A DNA stretch of 14,445 nt. Origin: Thermoplasmata archaeon UBA184 (GTDB lineage Archaea > Thermoplasmatota > Thermoplasmata > Lutacidiplasmatales > UBA184). The stretch covers positions 16,885 through 31,329 of the forward strand of contig DAEB01000042.1 in the NCBI GenBank assembly GCA_002495185.1, in the 5' to 3' direction. Shown here piece by piece: positions 5,816-12,956 of the stretch; positions within the stretch are counted from its first letter, which is position 1; the number at the start of each line of letters is the position of its first letter. Position numbers and translations under genes: made by a program. Under the pieces are notes generated by a model. It worked only from the letters and a program-made list of their open reading frames with translations. It ran no database searches and was not told where the DNA came from.

Positions 5816-6789
5816 GGGGTGTCCTCCTTCGGAGGGGGGTCGAGCGCGGCGTAGATCTTGTCGAGCTCGTCCATCCCTTCGATCTTTCGCGGCTTCTTCA
5901 TGATCTCGGGCTTCTTGCGCCAGACGCGGATCCCCTGACCGACCTGGCCGAACATGCCGCTGAGGCCGAACGTCGCGCGGACGAGCTTCATCTCGTTGAT
6001 CTGGCCGGCTCCTTTCAGATTCTCCTTGAACCCGTAGGCGTGCTTCGAGCCGAGCTCGGTCGCCCCCTGGACGGCGATCGCCATCTCCTTGAGGTCCCGG
6101 ATCCGCTCGCTCGGTCGGACGTCCTTCGGACACGCCTCCGTGCAGAGGTGGCAGCGCAGGCACGTCCAGAGCCCGTTCGGCTGGATGCGGAGAAGACGCT
6201 CCTGGTGGGCCGTGTCGCGCGGGTCGACGACGAACCGGTAGAGCTTCGCGAGCGCCATCGGACCGGGGAAGCCGGGGTCGGCCTCCGCGGCCGGGCACGC
6301 GGAGTAGCACGCCGCGCACGCGATGCACCGCGGCGTCTCCTTGAACCGGTCGACCTCGGCCGGAGTCATCGGGGTCGGTTTCCCCTCGGGCATCGGACGA
6401 CGGGGGTCGAGCTTGAGGTGCGGCTCGACCTTCTGGTACTCTCGCCAGAACGGCGACTGGTCGACGACGAGGTCGCGCAGGACCGGCTGGTTGCGCATCG
6501 GCTCGACCACAATCCTCCCGTGCCGCTCGACCTCGGGACCGACCTGGGTCTCGCAGGCGAGCCGGCTCTTCGAGTTGATCTGCATCGCGCAGGAGCCGCA
6601 GATCGCGCTCCGGCACGAGTAGCGCAGGCCGAGCGTGGGGTCGAGCTCCGAACGGATCTGGAGGAGCCCCGTCAGGACCGGCGTATGCGGCACGAGCTGG
6701 AGCGTGTATCTCTGGTAGCGGGGGATCTGGTCCTTCCCCGGCAGGAATCGGTAGATATCGAACGGTACCGCGATCGTGTCGTCGCTCAT
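5812..6789 (-). CDS. sdhB: Succinate dehydrogenase / fumarate reductase iron-sulfur subunit B
   Basis: A 325-residue electron-transfer subunit. Residues 1-110 form a plant-type ferredoxin domain with the [2Fe-2S] ligands Cys59, Cys64, Cys67 and Cys79. The second domain holds CIACAACYSACP (Cys155, 158, 161, 165), a [4Fe-4S] site, and CLRCHLCTEACP (Cys210, 213, 216, 220). Classical SdhB has only three Cys in the last motif and binds [3Fe-4S]; here an extra Cys213 makes a full cubane set, as described for Sulfolobus-type enzymes. About 105 residues follow the last Cys, longer than bacterial SdhB, with a GAGQINE stretch reminiscent of HdrC and TfrB. The ATG shares one base with the sdhA stop (TGATG), and AAGGAG lies 11 nt upstream. 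The stop overlaps sdhC (ATGA). Confidence 0.95.
   Translation of the reverse strand: MSDDTIAVPFDIYRFLPGKDQIPRYQRYTLQLVPHTPVLTGLLQIRSELDPTLGLRYSCRSAICGSCAMQINSKSRLACETQVGPEVERHGRIVVEPMRNQPVLRDLVVDQSPFWREYQKVEPHLKLDPRRPMPEGKPTPMTPAEVDRFKETPRCIACAACYSACPAAEADPGFPGPMALAKLYRFVVDPRDTAHQERLLRIQPNGLWTCLRCHLCTEACPKDVRPSERIRDLKEMAIAVQGATELGSKHAYGFKENLKGAGQINEMKLVRATFGLSGMFGQVGQGIRVWRKKPEIMKKPRKIEGMDELDKIYAALDPPPKEDTP
5823..5835 (-). promoter_or_regulatory. Strong Shine-Dalgarno of sdhC inside a small hairpin
   Basis: On the minus strand CCTCCGAAGGAGG places the ribosome-binding sequence AAGGAGG seven nucleotides before the sdhC ATG. CCTCC and GGAGG can pair around a GAA loop (5-bp stem), which would hide the site. 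It lies inside the last codons of sdhB, so ribosomes finishing sdhB would open it. Confidence 0.55.
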
Positions 6790-8471
6790 CAGTACACCCT
6801 CTCCTTCGGTTCCCACCGGGTGAACGCGACCGGCGAATACGATAGGACCGGTCCGGTGGGCGTCGCCTGGGCGAGCGTGTGCTTCATCCACTTCGCGTCG
6901 TCCCGCTTCGGATAATCGGTCCGGTAGTGCGCCCCTCGGCTCTCGGTCCGGGCGTACGCTCCCACGAGGATCACCTCCGCGAGGTCGATCAGGTGTTCGG
7001 TCTCGACCGCGTCCGAGAGGTTGAGGTTGAAGACCGTCGACTGGTCGACCACGCGGACCCGCGAGAACCGCTCCTTGAGGGCGCGGACCCGGCGGAGGCC
7101 CTCCGCGAGGTCGGCCTCGTTGCGGAAGATGTTGACGTATCGGTCCATCGTCTGCTGAAGCTCCGTGCGAAGCGCGCTCGGGTCCTCGCCGTCCTTTCGG
7201 AGGAACCAGTCGCGGAACGTGCCGGTGACCGCGTCGAGGTCTCCCTGGGTGAGCGACGGGGTGGGCGCCTTCGCCGCGTACTCGGCCGCGGCCGCGCCGG
7301 CCGACTTGCCGAACACGAGCGTTTCCATGAGGGAGTTCCCACCGAGCCGGTTCGCGCCGTGGATCGAGACGCAGGCCGCTTCGCCCGCGGAGTAGAGGCC
7401 CGGGATGTTCGTCTCGCCCGGAATGTTCGTTCCGACGCCCCCCATCATGTAGTGCTGCGCCGGGGAGATCGGGATCGGGGCGGTCACCGGGTCCATCCCG
7501 GCGAACGACCGACAGAGGTCGCAGATCTCCTGGAGGCGGCTCTCGATCTTCTCCCGACCGAGATGCATGAGCTCGAGATGGACGTACGGGCCGTACGGCC
7601 CCGTGAACCCGCGACCCTCGAGGATCTCGGTCATGATCGCTCGGGCCACCACGTCGCGCGACGCGAGCTCGAGCACCTTCGGAGCGTACTTCGACATGAA
7701 CCGCTCCCCCTTCGCGTTCATCAGGATCCCGCCCTCACCTCGGGCTCCTTCGGTCACGAGGATCCCGCCCTCGAGGAGGGCCGTCGGGTGGAACTGGACG
7801 AACTCCATGTCCTTGAGAAACGCCCCGGCCCGGTAGGCCGCCGCCATCCCGTCGCCGGTGCAGCTGTGGGCGTTCGTGGTCCGCCCGTAGATCCGGCCCG
7901 CGCCCCCGGTGGCGATAACGACCGCCTTCGCGGCGACCTCCTGGAGGCCCCCCTTGCGGCGGTCGGCCGCGACGATCCCTTGGACGCGTCCGTCGCGCAC
8001 GATGATCCGGGCGAGCTCCCATTCCTCGTAGAGGGTGAACTGCTCGCTGCCGAGTCGCTCCCAGAGACCCTGGAGCAGCGCGAGCCCCGTCCGGTCGGCG
8101 GCGTAGACCGTGCGCGGGAAGCCGGCCCCGCCGAACGGCCGCTGGGCGAGCGTGCCGTCCTCGGCGCGGGAGAAGATCGTGCCGAAATGCTCCATCTCGA
8201 TCACCGTCGGGCCCGCCTCCCGACAGAAGTACTCGATCGCGTCCTGGTCGCCGAGGTAGTCCGACCCCTTCACCGTGTCGTAGATGTGAGCGTCGATCGA
8301 GTCGTTGGGACCGATCGCCGCGTTGATACCCCCCTGCGCGGCCCCCGAGTGGGACCGCAGGGGGTGGAGTTTCGTGACGATCGCGACGTCCCGACCCGCC
8401 TGGACCGCGGCGAGCGCGGCTCGCTGGCCCGCGAGACCCGCTCCCACGACAACGACTTCGTGACGCAACAT
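6789..8471 (-). CDS. sdhA: Succinate dehydrogenase / fumarate reductase flavoprotein subunit A
   Basis: A 560-residue flavoprotein that oxidises succinate to fumarate (or the reverse). The Rossmann dinucleotide motif is VVVGAGLAG (7-15). LRSHSGAAQGGIN (38-50) holds His41, the residue that carries covalent FAD in this family. Substrate residues are seen at FHPTALLEGG (His228), SRDVVAR (271-277, proton-shuttle Arg277) and QHYMMGG (His340); the C-terminus keeps ESRGAHYRTDYP. Length is near the usual for the family, and no signal peptide is present, so the active site faces the cytoplasm. The ATG at 8471 is preferred over one at 8489: the TATA box at 8501-8506 would start transcription near 8478, after the upstream ATG. 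It is the first gene of the operon sdhA-sdhB-sdhC-ridA. Confidence 0.96.
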   Translation of the reverse strand: MLRHEVVVVGAGLAGQRAALAAVQAGRDVAIVTKLHPLRSHSGAAQGGINAAIGPNDSIDAHIYDTVKGSDYLGDQDAIEYFCREAGPTVIEMEHFGTIFSRAEDGTLAQRPFGGAGFPRTVYAADRTGLALLQGLWERLGSEQFTLYEEWELARIIVRDGRVQGIVAADRRKGGLQEVAAKAVVIATGGAGRIYGRTTNAHSCTGDGMAAAYRAGAFLKDMEFVQFHPTALLEGGILVTEGARGEGGILMNAKGERFMSKYAPKVLELASRDVVARAIMTEILEGRGFTGPYGPYVHLELMHLGREKIESRLQEICDLCRSFAGMDPVTAPIPISPAQHYMMGGVGTNIPGETNIPGLYSAGEAACVSIHGANRLGGNSLMETLVFGKSAGAAAAEYAAKAPTPSLTQGDLDAVTGTFRDWFLRKDGEDPSALRTELQQTMDRYVNIFRNEADLAEGLRRVRALKERFSRVRVVDQSTVFNLNLSDAVETEHLIDLAEVILVGAYARTESRGAHYRTDYPKRDDAKWMKHTLAQATPTGPVLSYSPVAFTRWEPKERVY

Positions 8472-8500
8472 AGGGAATCGGACGAGCATCCGGAACGGGG

Positions 8501-8506
8501 TTTTAA
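8501..8506 (-). promoter_or_regulatory. TATA box of the sdh operon
   Basis: TTAAAA on the minus strand, centred about 32 nt before the sdhA ATG at 8471. It predicts a leader of only a few nucleotides. No ribosome-binding site precedes sdhA, in contrast with sdhB and sdhC. Confidence 0.55.
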
Positions 8507-8603
8507 CGGGAACGTCCTCGGGGTGCGATGGACGCGGGTCCACCCCCGGCTACGAGGTTCTGCCCGGTACCTCGGTGATGTCGGCGTAATCGCCGCGTGA
8601 GCC

Positions 8604-8612
8604 CTTATATAG
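8604..8612 (+). promoter_or_regulatory. psmB: TATA box of psmB
   Basis: CTTATATAG is the best TATA match in the window. It predicts a transcript start near 8634 and a leader of about 27 nt that carries a ribosome-binding site, GGAGGT at 8649-8654, six nucleotides before the ATG. Confidence 0.75.
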
Positions 8613-8660
8613 CGACCCCGGGTCGGCCTTCGCGCATTCCGGGCGACCGGAGGTACGACG

Positions 8661-9335
8661 ATGCAGACGATGGTTAGCGCGGCCGACGAGGAACGACTAC
8701 TGAAGGGCACGACGACGATCGGACTCGTCTGCAAGGACGGGGTCGTCCTCGCGACCGAGCGCCGCGCCACCGCCGGCAGCTTCATCTCGAACAAGCAGAC
8801 CCAGAAGCTGTTCAAGATCGACGAGAACATCGGGATCACGATCGCTGGCCTCGTCGGCGACGCCCAGGTGCTCACCCGGTACCTCAAGGCGGAAGTCTCG
8901 CTCTACCGGCTCCGCCGCAGCGCTCCGCTCACGGCCGAGGGGGCCGCCACGCTCCTCGCGAACATCCTGAGCGGGAACCGCTACTATCCGTACTACGCCT
9001 GGCTCATCCTCGGCGGCGTCGACGGAAAGGGGTCGCACGTCTTCTCGGTCGACCCGGCGGGCGGTTGCATCGAGGACCGGTTCGTGTCGGTCGGCTCCGG
9101 CTCGACGATCGTCTACGGCCTGCTCGAGGAGGGGTACTCGCGGGAGATGTCGACCTCGGACGGCGTCGACCTCGCCCTGCGGGGGCTCACCGCGGCGATG
9201 AAGCGCGACAGCGCGAGCGGGGACGGCTACCTTGTCCACATCATCACGCCGAAGGAATACAAGGAACTCTCCGAGGACGAAATTAATAAACGTCTGAAGG
9301 CACTCAAGATACCGCTGCCACCCGTTCTTCCGTAA
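8661..9335 (+). CDS. psmB: Archaeal 20S proteasome beta subunit
   Basis: A 224-residue precursor of the proteolytic subunit of the 20S proteasome. A 16-residue propeptide ends in LLKG, and self-cleavage before Thr17 (KG|TTTIG) exposes the catalytic N-terminal threonine. In mature numbering Lys33 is present (precursor Lys49, TQKLF); position 17 is Glu (LATERRAT) rather than the usual Asp, as I recall for Thermoplasma. IAGLVGDAQVLTRY, SVGSGST and the RDSASGDG segment match the family. Length and fold agree with archaeal beta subunits; the C-terminal tail KIPLPPVLP is slightly longer. The start is secured by GGAGGT six nucleotides upstream. The alpha subunit is not in this window. The neighbour downstream is aCPSF1, an arrangement seen in other euryarchaea. 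Confidence 0.97.
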   Translation: MQTMVSAADEERLLKGTTTIGLVCKDGVVLATERRATAGSFISNKQTQKLFKIDENIGITIAGLVGDAQVLTRYLKAEVSLYRLRRSAPLTAEGAATLLANILSGNRYYPYYAWLILGGVDGKGSHVFSVDPAGGCIEDRFVSVGSGSTIVYGLLEEGYSREMSTSDGVDLALRGLTAAMKRDSASGDGYLVHIITPKEYKELSEDEINKRLKALKIPLPPVLP

Positions 9336-9395
9336 GGTTCGACGGGCCCGGACGGCCTTCGGGAAACCCCTTCTCGCCAACCGTTTCCGTCAGGA

Positions 9396-11300
9396 ATGAG
9401 TTTCGAATCGCTCATCGAGCAAACCCGGGAAGCCCTTCGCGAAGTGCTCCCGGAAACGATCGAGGTCAGTGACATCGAGCTCGAGGGCCCGCACGTCGTC
9501 GTCTACACGAAGCAGCTGGACGCGTTCCTCTCGGGAGGCGACTTCCTCCGCCAGGTCGCCCAGCGACTCCACCGCCGGGTGGTCGTCCGGTCCGACCCGG
9601 CGAGCCTCATCGACCCGAAGGAGGCCGAGAAGGCGATCCGCGAGCTGATCCCTCCCGAAGCGGAGATCAACCAGCTCTACTTCGAGCCCGAGACCGGGGA
9701 GGTCACGATCGAGGCGGCGAGCCCCGGTGCGGCGATCGGACGCGGCGGCTCGATCCTGAACGACCTCAAGAAACGGATCGGCTGGGTCCCGACGGTCGTC
9801 CGCACGCCCCCGATCCCCTCGAAAACGGTCGAGGAGGTGCGAATCCACCTTCGCAACTCGTTCGACGACCGCCGGTCGTTCCTCAAGAAGGTCGGGATCC
9901 GGATCGCCCGCGACCCTCTTCCCGAGAAGCTCTGGGCGCGGAACACTGCGCTCGGCGGCTACCGGGAGGTGGGACGGAGCGCCCACCTTCTGACCACCCA
10001 GAACTCGAAGGTCCTCATCGACTGTGGGATCGACCCGGGCTCGGACCGCACTCCGTACTTCAACGCGCCCGAGCTCCTTCCGCTCGACTCGCTCGACGCG
10101 GTCGTGGTGACGCACGCGCACCTCGACCACTGTGGGCTCGTCCCGGTCCTCCTCAAGTACGGCTACAAGGGACCGATCTACTGCACGGCGCCGACGCGCG
10201 ACCTGATGACCCTCATGCTCCTCGATGCGATCAAGGTCGTCAACCAGGAAGCGCGACGGGGTCTCTACGATTCGGGGAACGTCCGCGACCTCGTCACCCG
10301 TACGATCCCGCTGCGCTGGGGCGAGACGACCGACATCGCGCCCGACATCCGCTTGACGATGCACAACGCGGGCCACATCCTGGGCTCGTCGATCTGCCAC
10401 TTCCATCTCGGCGAGGGGGACCACAACCTCGCGTACTCGGGCGACATCAAGTTCGAGCGGAGCTGGCTCTTCAACCCCGCCACGAACCGGTTCCCGCGCC
10501 TCGAAACGCTCGTGCTCGAGTCGACGTACGGAGGGTTCCGCAACATCCAGCCGACGCGGCAGCAGGCGACCGAGGAGTTCGCGGCGCTCACGAGCAAGGT
10601 CATCGGCCGCGGCGGCAAGCTCATCGTCCCGGTGTTCGCGGTCGGACGGTCGCAGGAAGTGATGCTCGTTCTTGAGGAGAAGATGCGGGAGGGAAAGCTT
10701 CCCCGTGTTCCCGTCTACCTGGACGGGATGATCTTCGAGGCGACCGCGATCCACACGGCCTACCCCGAGTTCCTGAACAGCCAACTGCGGACCCAGATCT
10801 TCCAGCAGGGCGACAACCCGTTCCTCTCGGACGTCTTCCACCGGATCGACTCGTCGCAGATGCGCTCGAGCGTCCTCGACTCGAAGGAGCCGTCCATCAT
10901 CCTCGCCACGTCGGGGATGATGAGCGGAGGCCCGGTGATGGAGTACTTCCGGGCCTGGGCTCCCGAGGAGAAGAACGGCCTCCTGTTCGTGGGGTACCAG
11001 GCGGAGGGGACGTTCGGGAACCGCCTCCAGCGGGGGATGAGCGAGGCGACGTTCCTCGATGGGTCGCGCCAGGCCTCGGTCCCCGTGAAGCTCGAGGTGG
11101 CGACGATCGAGGGGTTCTCGGGCCATTCGGACCGGGTCCAGCTGATGAACTACGTCGCGTCGCTCGACCCGAGACCGCAACGCGTCATCTTGAACCACGG
11201 CGAGGAGTCGCGCGTCCTCGACCTCGCGTCGAGCCTCCACAAGAGGTTCAACGTCGAATCGCGAGCGCCGTTCAACCTCGAAGCGACCCGCCTGATGTAG
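9396..11300 (+). CDS. aCPSF1 / FttA: KH-domain beta-CASP ribonuclease and transcription termination factor
   Basis: A 634-residue archaeal homologue of CPSF73, the usual length. Residues 1-140 form two N-terminal KH domains, the second with the GRGG loop (115-118). The metallo-beta-lactamase core holds HAHLDH (240-245), His327 (NAGHILGS) and Asp350 (SGD); the beta-CASP insert and C-terminal part supply Glu375 (ESTYGG), His577 (SGHSD) and His601 (NHGEE). All zinc ligands and catalytic residues are therefore present. In archaea this enzyme cleaves nascent RNA after U-rich signals and drives transcription termination and 3'-end formation; it acts as a dimer through its C-terminus. It lies 60 nt after psmB on the same strand with no obvious TATA box of its own, so co-transcription with psmB is likely. 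The extensive open frame on the opposite strand is a codon-bias shadow. Confidence 0.97.
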   Translation: MSFESLIEQTREALREVLPETIEVSDIELEGPHVVVYTKQLDAFLSGGDFLRQVAQRLHRRVVVRSDPASLIDPKEAEKAIRELIPPEAEINQLYFEPETGEVTIEAASPGAAIGRGGSILNDLKKRIGWVPTVVRTPPIPSKTVEEVRIHLRNSFDDRRSFLKKVGIRIARDPLPEKLWARNTALGGYREVGRSAHLLTTQNSKVLIDCGIDPGSDRTPYFNAPELLPLDSLDAVVVTHAHLDHCGLVPVLLKYGYKGPIYCTAPTRDLMTLMLLDAIKVVNQEARRGLYDSGNVRDLVTRTIPLRWGETTDIAPDIRLTMHNAGHILGSSICHFHLGEGDHNLAYSGDIKFERSWLFNPATNRFPRLETLVLESTYGGFRNIQPTRQQATEEFAALTSKVIGRGGKLIVPVFAVGRSQEVMLVLEEKMREGKLPRVPVYLDGMIFEATAIHTAYPEFLNSQLRTQIFQQGDNPFLSDVFHRIDSSQMRSSVLDSKEPSIILATSGMMSGGPVMEYFRAWAPEEKNGLLFVGYQAEGTFGNRLQRGMSEATFLDGSRQASVPVKLEVATIEGFSGHSDRVQLMNYVASLDPRPQRVILNHGEESRVLDLASSLHKRFNVESRAPFNLEATRLM

Positions 11301-11349
11301 GGTCCGCGAAGGAGGGCGACCGGGGCGTGGAGATTCTCGGGACGAAACA

Positions 11350-11357
11350 CTTTATAG
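11350..11357 (+). promoter_or_regulatory. TATA box (with BRE-like GACGAAACA) of the phosphodiesterase gene
   Basis: CTTTATAG preceded by a purine-rich GACGAAACA (11341-11349) matching the TFB-recognition element. Transcription should start near 11380, leaving a leader of about 23 nt that contains GAGGG (11391-11395), seven nucleotides before the ATG. Confidence 0.7.
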
Positions 11358-11402
11358 CCGTGCCGGGGTCAAAGTCTTAGCTTCCCCGTTGAGGGTTTAC
11401 CG

Positions 11403-12905
11403 ATGGCACTCCCGTACCGCAGGTTCCTCGTACTCGGACTGGACGGGGGAACGTTCGACCTCCTCGACCCGCTCATGGCGGCGGGCGAGCTCCCGTTCTT
11501 GAAGTCGCTCATCCACCGCGGGATCCGCGCACCCCTTCGCTCGGTCTACCCCGCGAAGACGATCCCGGCCTGGTACTCCTTTGCGACCGGCAAGGACCCG
11601 GGGGAGCTCGGGATCTTCGGCTTCACGGAACCGGACGGCGTTCCCGGTGGTTCAAAGCTCGTCCAAACGTTTCGGCCGGCCGAGGCGTTCTGGGACAAGC
11701 TTTCGCGGGTCGGGGTCAAGGTCGGAGTCCTCAATTTCCCGTTCCGGAATCCGTACCCCCTCCACGGGTTCGTGCTGCCGGGAATGTACCCCGGCCCGCC
11801 GGTGACCTACCCGGCCGGGCTCCACGAAGAGATCGTCGACACGATCGGGGGGGAGTATCCTCCCGAGCTGCCCGTCTACCGGGATGTAGAACGGGACGCA
11901 TGGATCGCGCAGGCGACCCGGGCGGTCGAGCAGCGCGCGAAGGTCGCCGCGACGCTCGCCGAGCGCCACAAGCCCGGTTTTCTGTTCGCCCTCTTCCGGG
12001 AGACCGACCGCCTCGGGCACCAGTTCTGGCACGAGATGAGCCGGCCCGCGGCCGAGATGCCTCCCTCGCTCCTCGAGTTCTGGCGCACCGTCGACCGGGC
12101 GTGCGGGGAGGTCGACCGGGCGTTCCGCTCCGACGCGAGCCCGTCCGTCACCCTCGTCATCTCCGACCACGGCTTGGGACCGATCCAGTCCGACTTCCTG
12201 ACGAACCGCTGGCTCGCCGAGCACAACTTCCTCGTCTTCCGCGGCGGCCAGGACACGTCGCGCCGTCGGCTCCTCGGCCGCCTGCTCCTCTACACCCAGA
12301 AGGTCGCGGTCGGCCGCCGGGTGATGCGCCCGCTGGTCGACTTCGTCCGCGACGGCCGTCGCGCGAAGCTCGCCGAGTTCGTCGGCGGCAGCACCTCCTT
12401 CGAGAAGTTCTCGGGACGGATCGATTGGCGGCGCACGGTCGCCTTCTCTCACCCGGTCCCAGAGGGGATCTACCTCAACCCGAACAACCCGGACCTCACG
12501 CCCGAGCGCGCCGAGGCGATCCGGACGGAGATCCGCCAGAAGCTCGAAGCGTATCCGGACGCGTACGTCGAGGTCCTCGACCCCGCGACGATCTATCGGG
12601 GCCACAACCTGGCCCACGCGCCGGCCCTTCTGATCCGGGTCGACGGGATGGGGACGGAGCCGAGGATGGACTTCGGCTATCCGAGCCCGCTCATCCGAGA
12701 GAGGCCGGAGTACTTCTGCGGCACGGGGACTCACCGGATGAACGGGATCCTGATCGCGTCCGGGGACGGGATCCGCGCCGGGTCGACCGTCGGGACGCTC
12801 GACCTGGTCGATGTCGCGCCGACGATCCTCGACGGAATGGGGTTCGACCTTCCTCCCGAGATGGAGGACCGGTCGTTCGGCGGGAAGTTGGGCATTCCGG
12901 GCTAG
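11403..12905 (+). CDS. Alkaline-phosphatase-superfamily phosphodiesterase / nucleotide pyrophosphatase-like
   Basis: A 500-residue cytoplasmic protein (no signal peptide or membrane segment). The metal-binding and catalytic set of type I phosphodiesterases is complete: Asp14 (LGLDGGTFD), nucleophile Thr53 (AKTIPAWYSFATG), Asp202 and His206 (ETDRLGHQFWH), Asp255-His256 (ISDHGLG) and His444 (GTHRMNGIL). The cap region between about 260 and 430 includes a basic stretch (DTSRRRLLGRLL) and the segment SHPVPEGIYLNP. Archaeal members of this COG3379-type group are uncharacterised; hydrolysis of a phosphodiester or phosphonate, perhaps nucleotide-sugar or lipid-linked, is the family-based guess. It has its own strong TATA box. 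A glycosyltransferase-like gene follows 51 nt later on the same strand, suggesting a link to glycan or lipid-sugar metabolism. Confidence 0.88.
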   Translation: MALPYRRFLVLGLDGGTFDLLDPLMAAGELPFLKSLIHRGIRAPLRSVYPAKTIPAWYSFATGKDPGELGIFGFTEPDGVPGGSKLVQTFRPAEAFWDKLSRVGVKVGVLNFPFRNPYPLHGFVLPGMYPGPPVTYPAGLHEEIVDTIGGEYPPELPVYRDVERDAWIAQATRAVEQRAKVAATLAERHKPGFLFALFRETDRLGHQFWHEMSRPAAEMPPSLLEFWRTVDRACGEVDRAFRSDASPSVTLVISDHGLGPIQSDFLTNRWLAEHNFLVFRGGQDTSRRRLLGRLLLYTQKVAVGRRVMRPLVDFVRDGRRAKLAEFVGGSTSFEKFSGRIDWRRTVAFSHPVPEGIYLNPNNPDLTPERAEAIRTEIRQKLEAYPDAYVEVLDPATIYRGHNLAHAPALLIRVDGMGTEPRMDFGYPSPLIRERPEYFCGTGTHRMNGILIASGDGIRAGSTVGTLDLVDVAPTILDGMGFDLPPEMEDRSFGGKLGIPG

Positions 12906-12926
12906 GACGCCCCCTCCGACGGAACC

Positions 12927-12934
12927 CTTTTTGG
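12927..12934 (+). promoter_or_regulatory. Possible TATA-like box or T-rich terminator before the glycosyltransferase gene
   Basis: CTTTTTGG lies in the 51-nt gap after the phosphodiesterase gene, centred 27 nt before the next ATG, the spacing for a leaderless promoter. A run of five T could equally be a weak termination signal for the upstream gene, since aCPSF1 acts after T-rich tracts. Both readings may hold. Confidence 0.4.
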
Positions 12935-12956
12935 GAGGGCTGCCCGCTCGGGGGCG

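Larger units (their letters stand above)
8472..8660. other. Divergent intergenic region between sdhA and psmB
   Basis: At 189 nt this is the longest non-coding stretch in the window. It holds the two facing TATA boxes (8501-8506 minus, 8604-8612 plus) about 100 bp apart. Between them are two short perfect inverted repeats: TGGAC/GTCCA (8529-8542, 4-nt spacer) and CGAGGT/ACCTCG (8553-8574, 10-nt spacer). They are candidates for regulator sites, but short palindromes are expected by chance at this base composition. No small ORF or RNA gene is evident. Confidence 0.5.

Noticed and set aside
8529..8574. Short inverted repeats between the sdhA and psmB promoters as a firm operator
   Set aside because: Stems are only 5 and 6 bp and such palindromes are frequent by chance in this GC range; noted under the intergenic region but not claimed as a site.
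6879..8600. 573-residue open frame antisense to sdhA
   Set aside because: Low-complexity Arg/Glu/Val-rich translation opposite a clearly identified flavoprotein; a GC-bias shadow.
8757..8759. Glu at mature position 17 of the proteasome beta subunit, where most have Asp
   Set aside because: As I recall the Thermoplasma beta subunit has Glu17 and is active, so this is a lineage trait rather than a damaged active site; used as a taxonomic hint.
9390..11240. 616-residue open frame antisense to aCPSF1
   Set aside because: Its translation is dominated by Arg, Asp, Val, Glu and Leu without domain structure; it mirrors the codon bias of a high-GC gene whose sense strand is certain.
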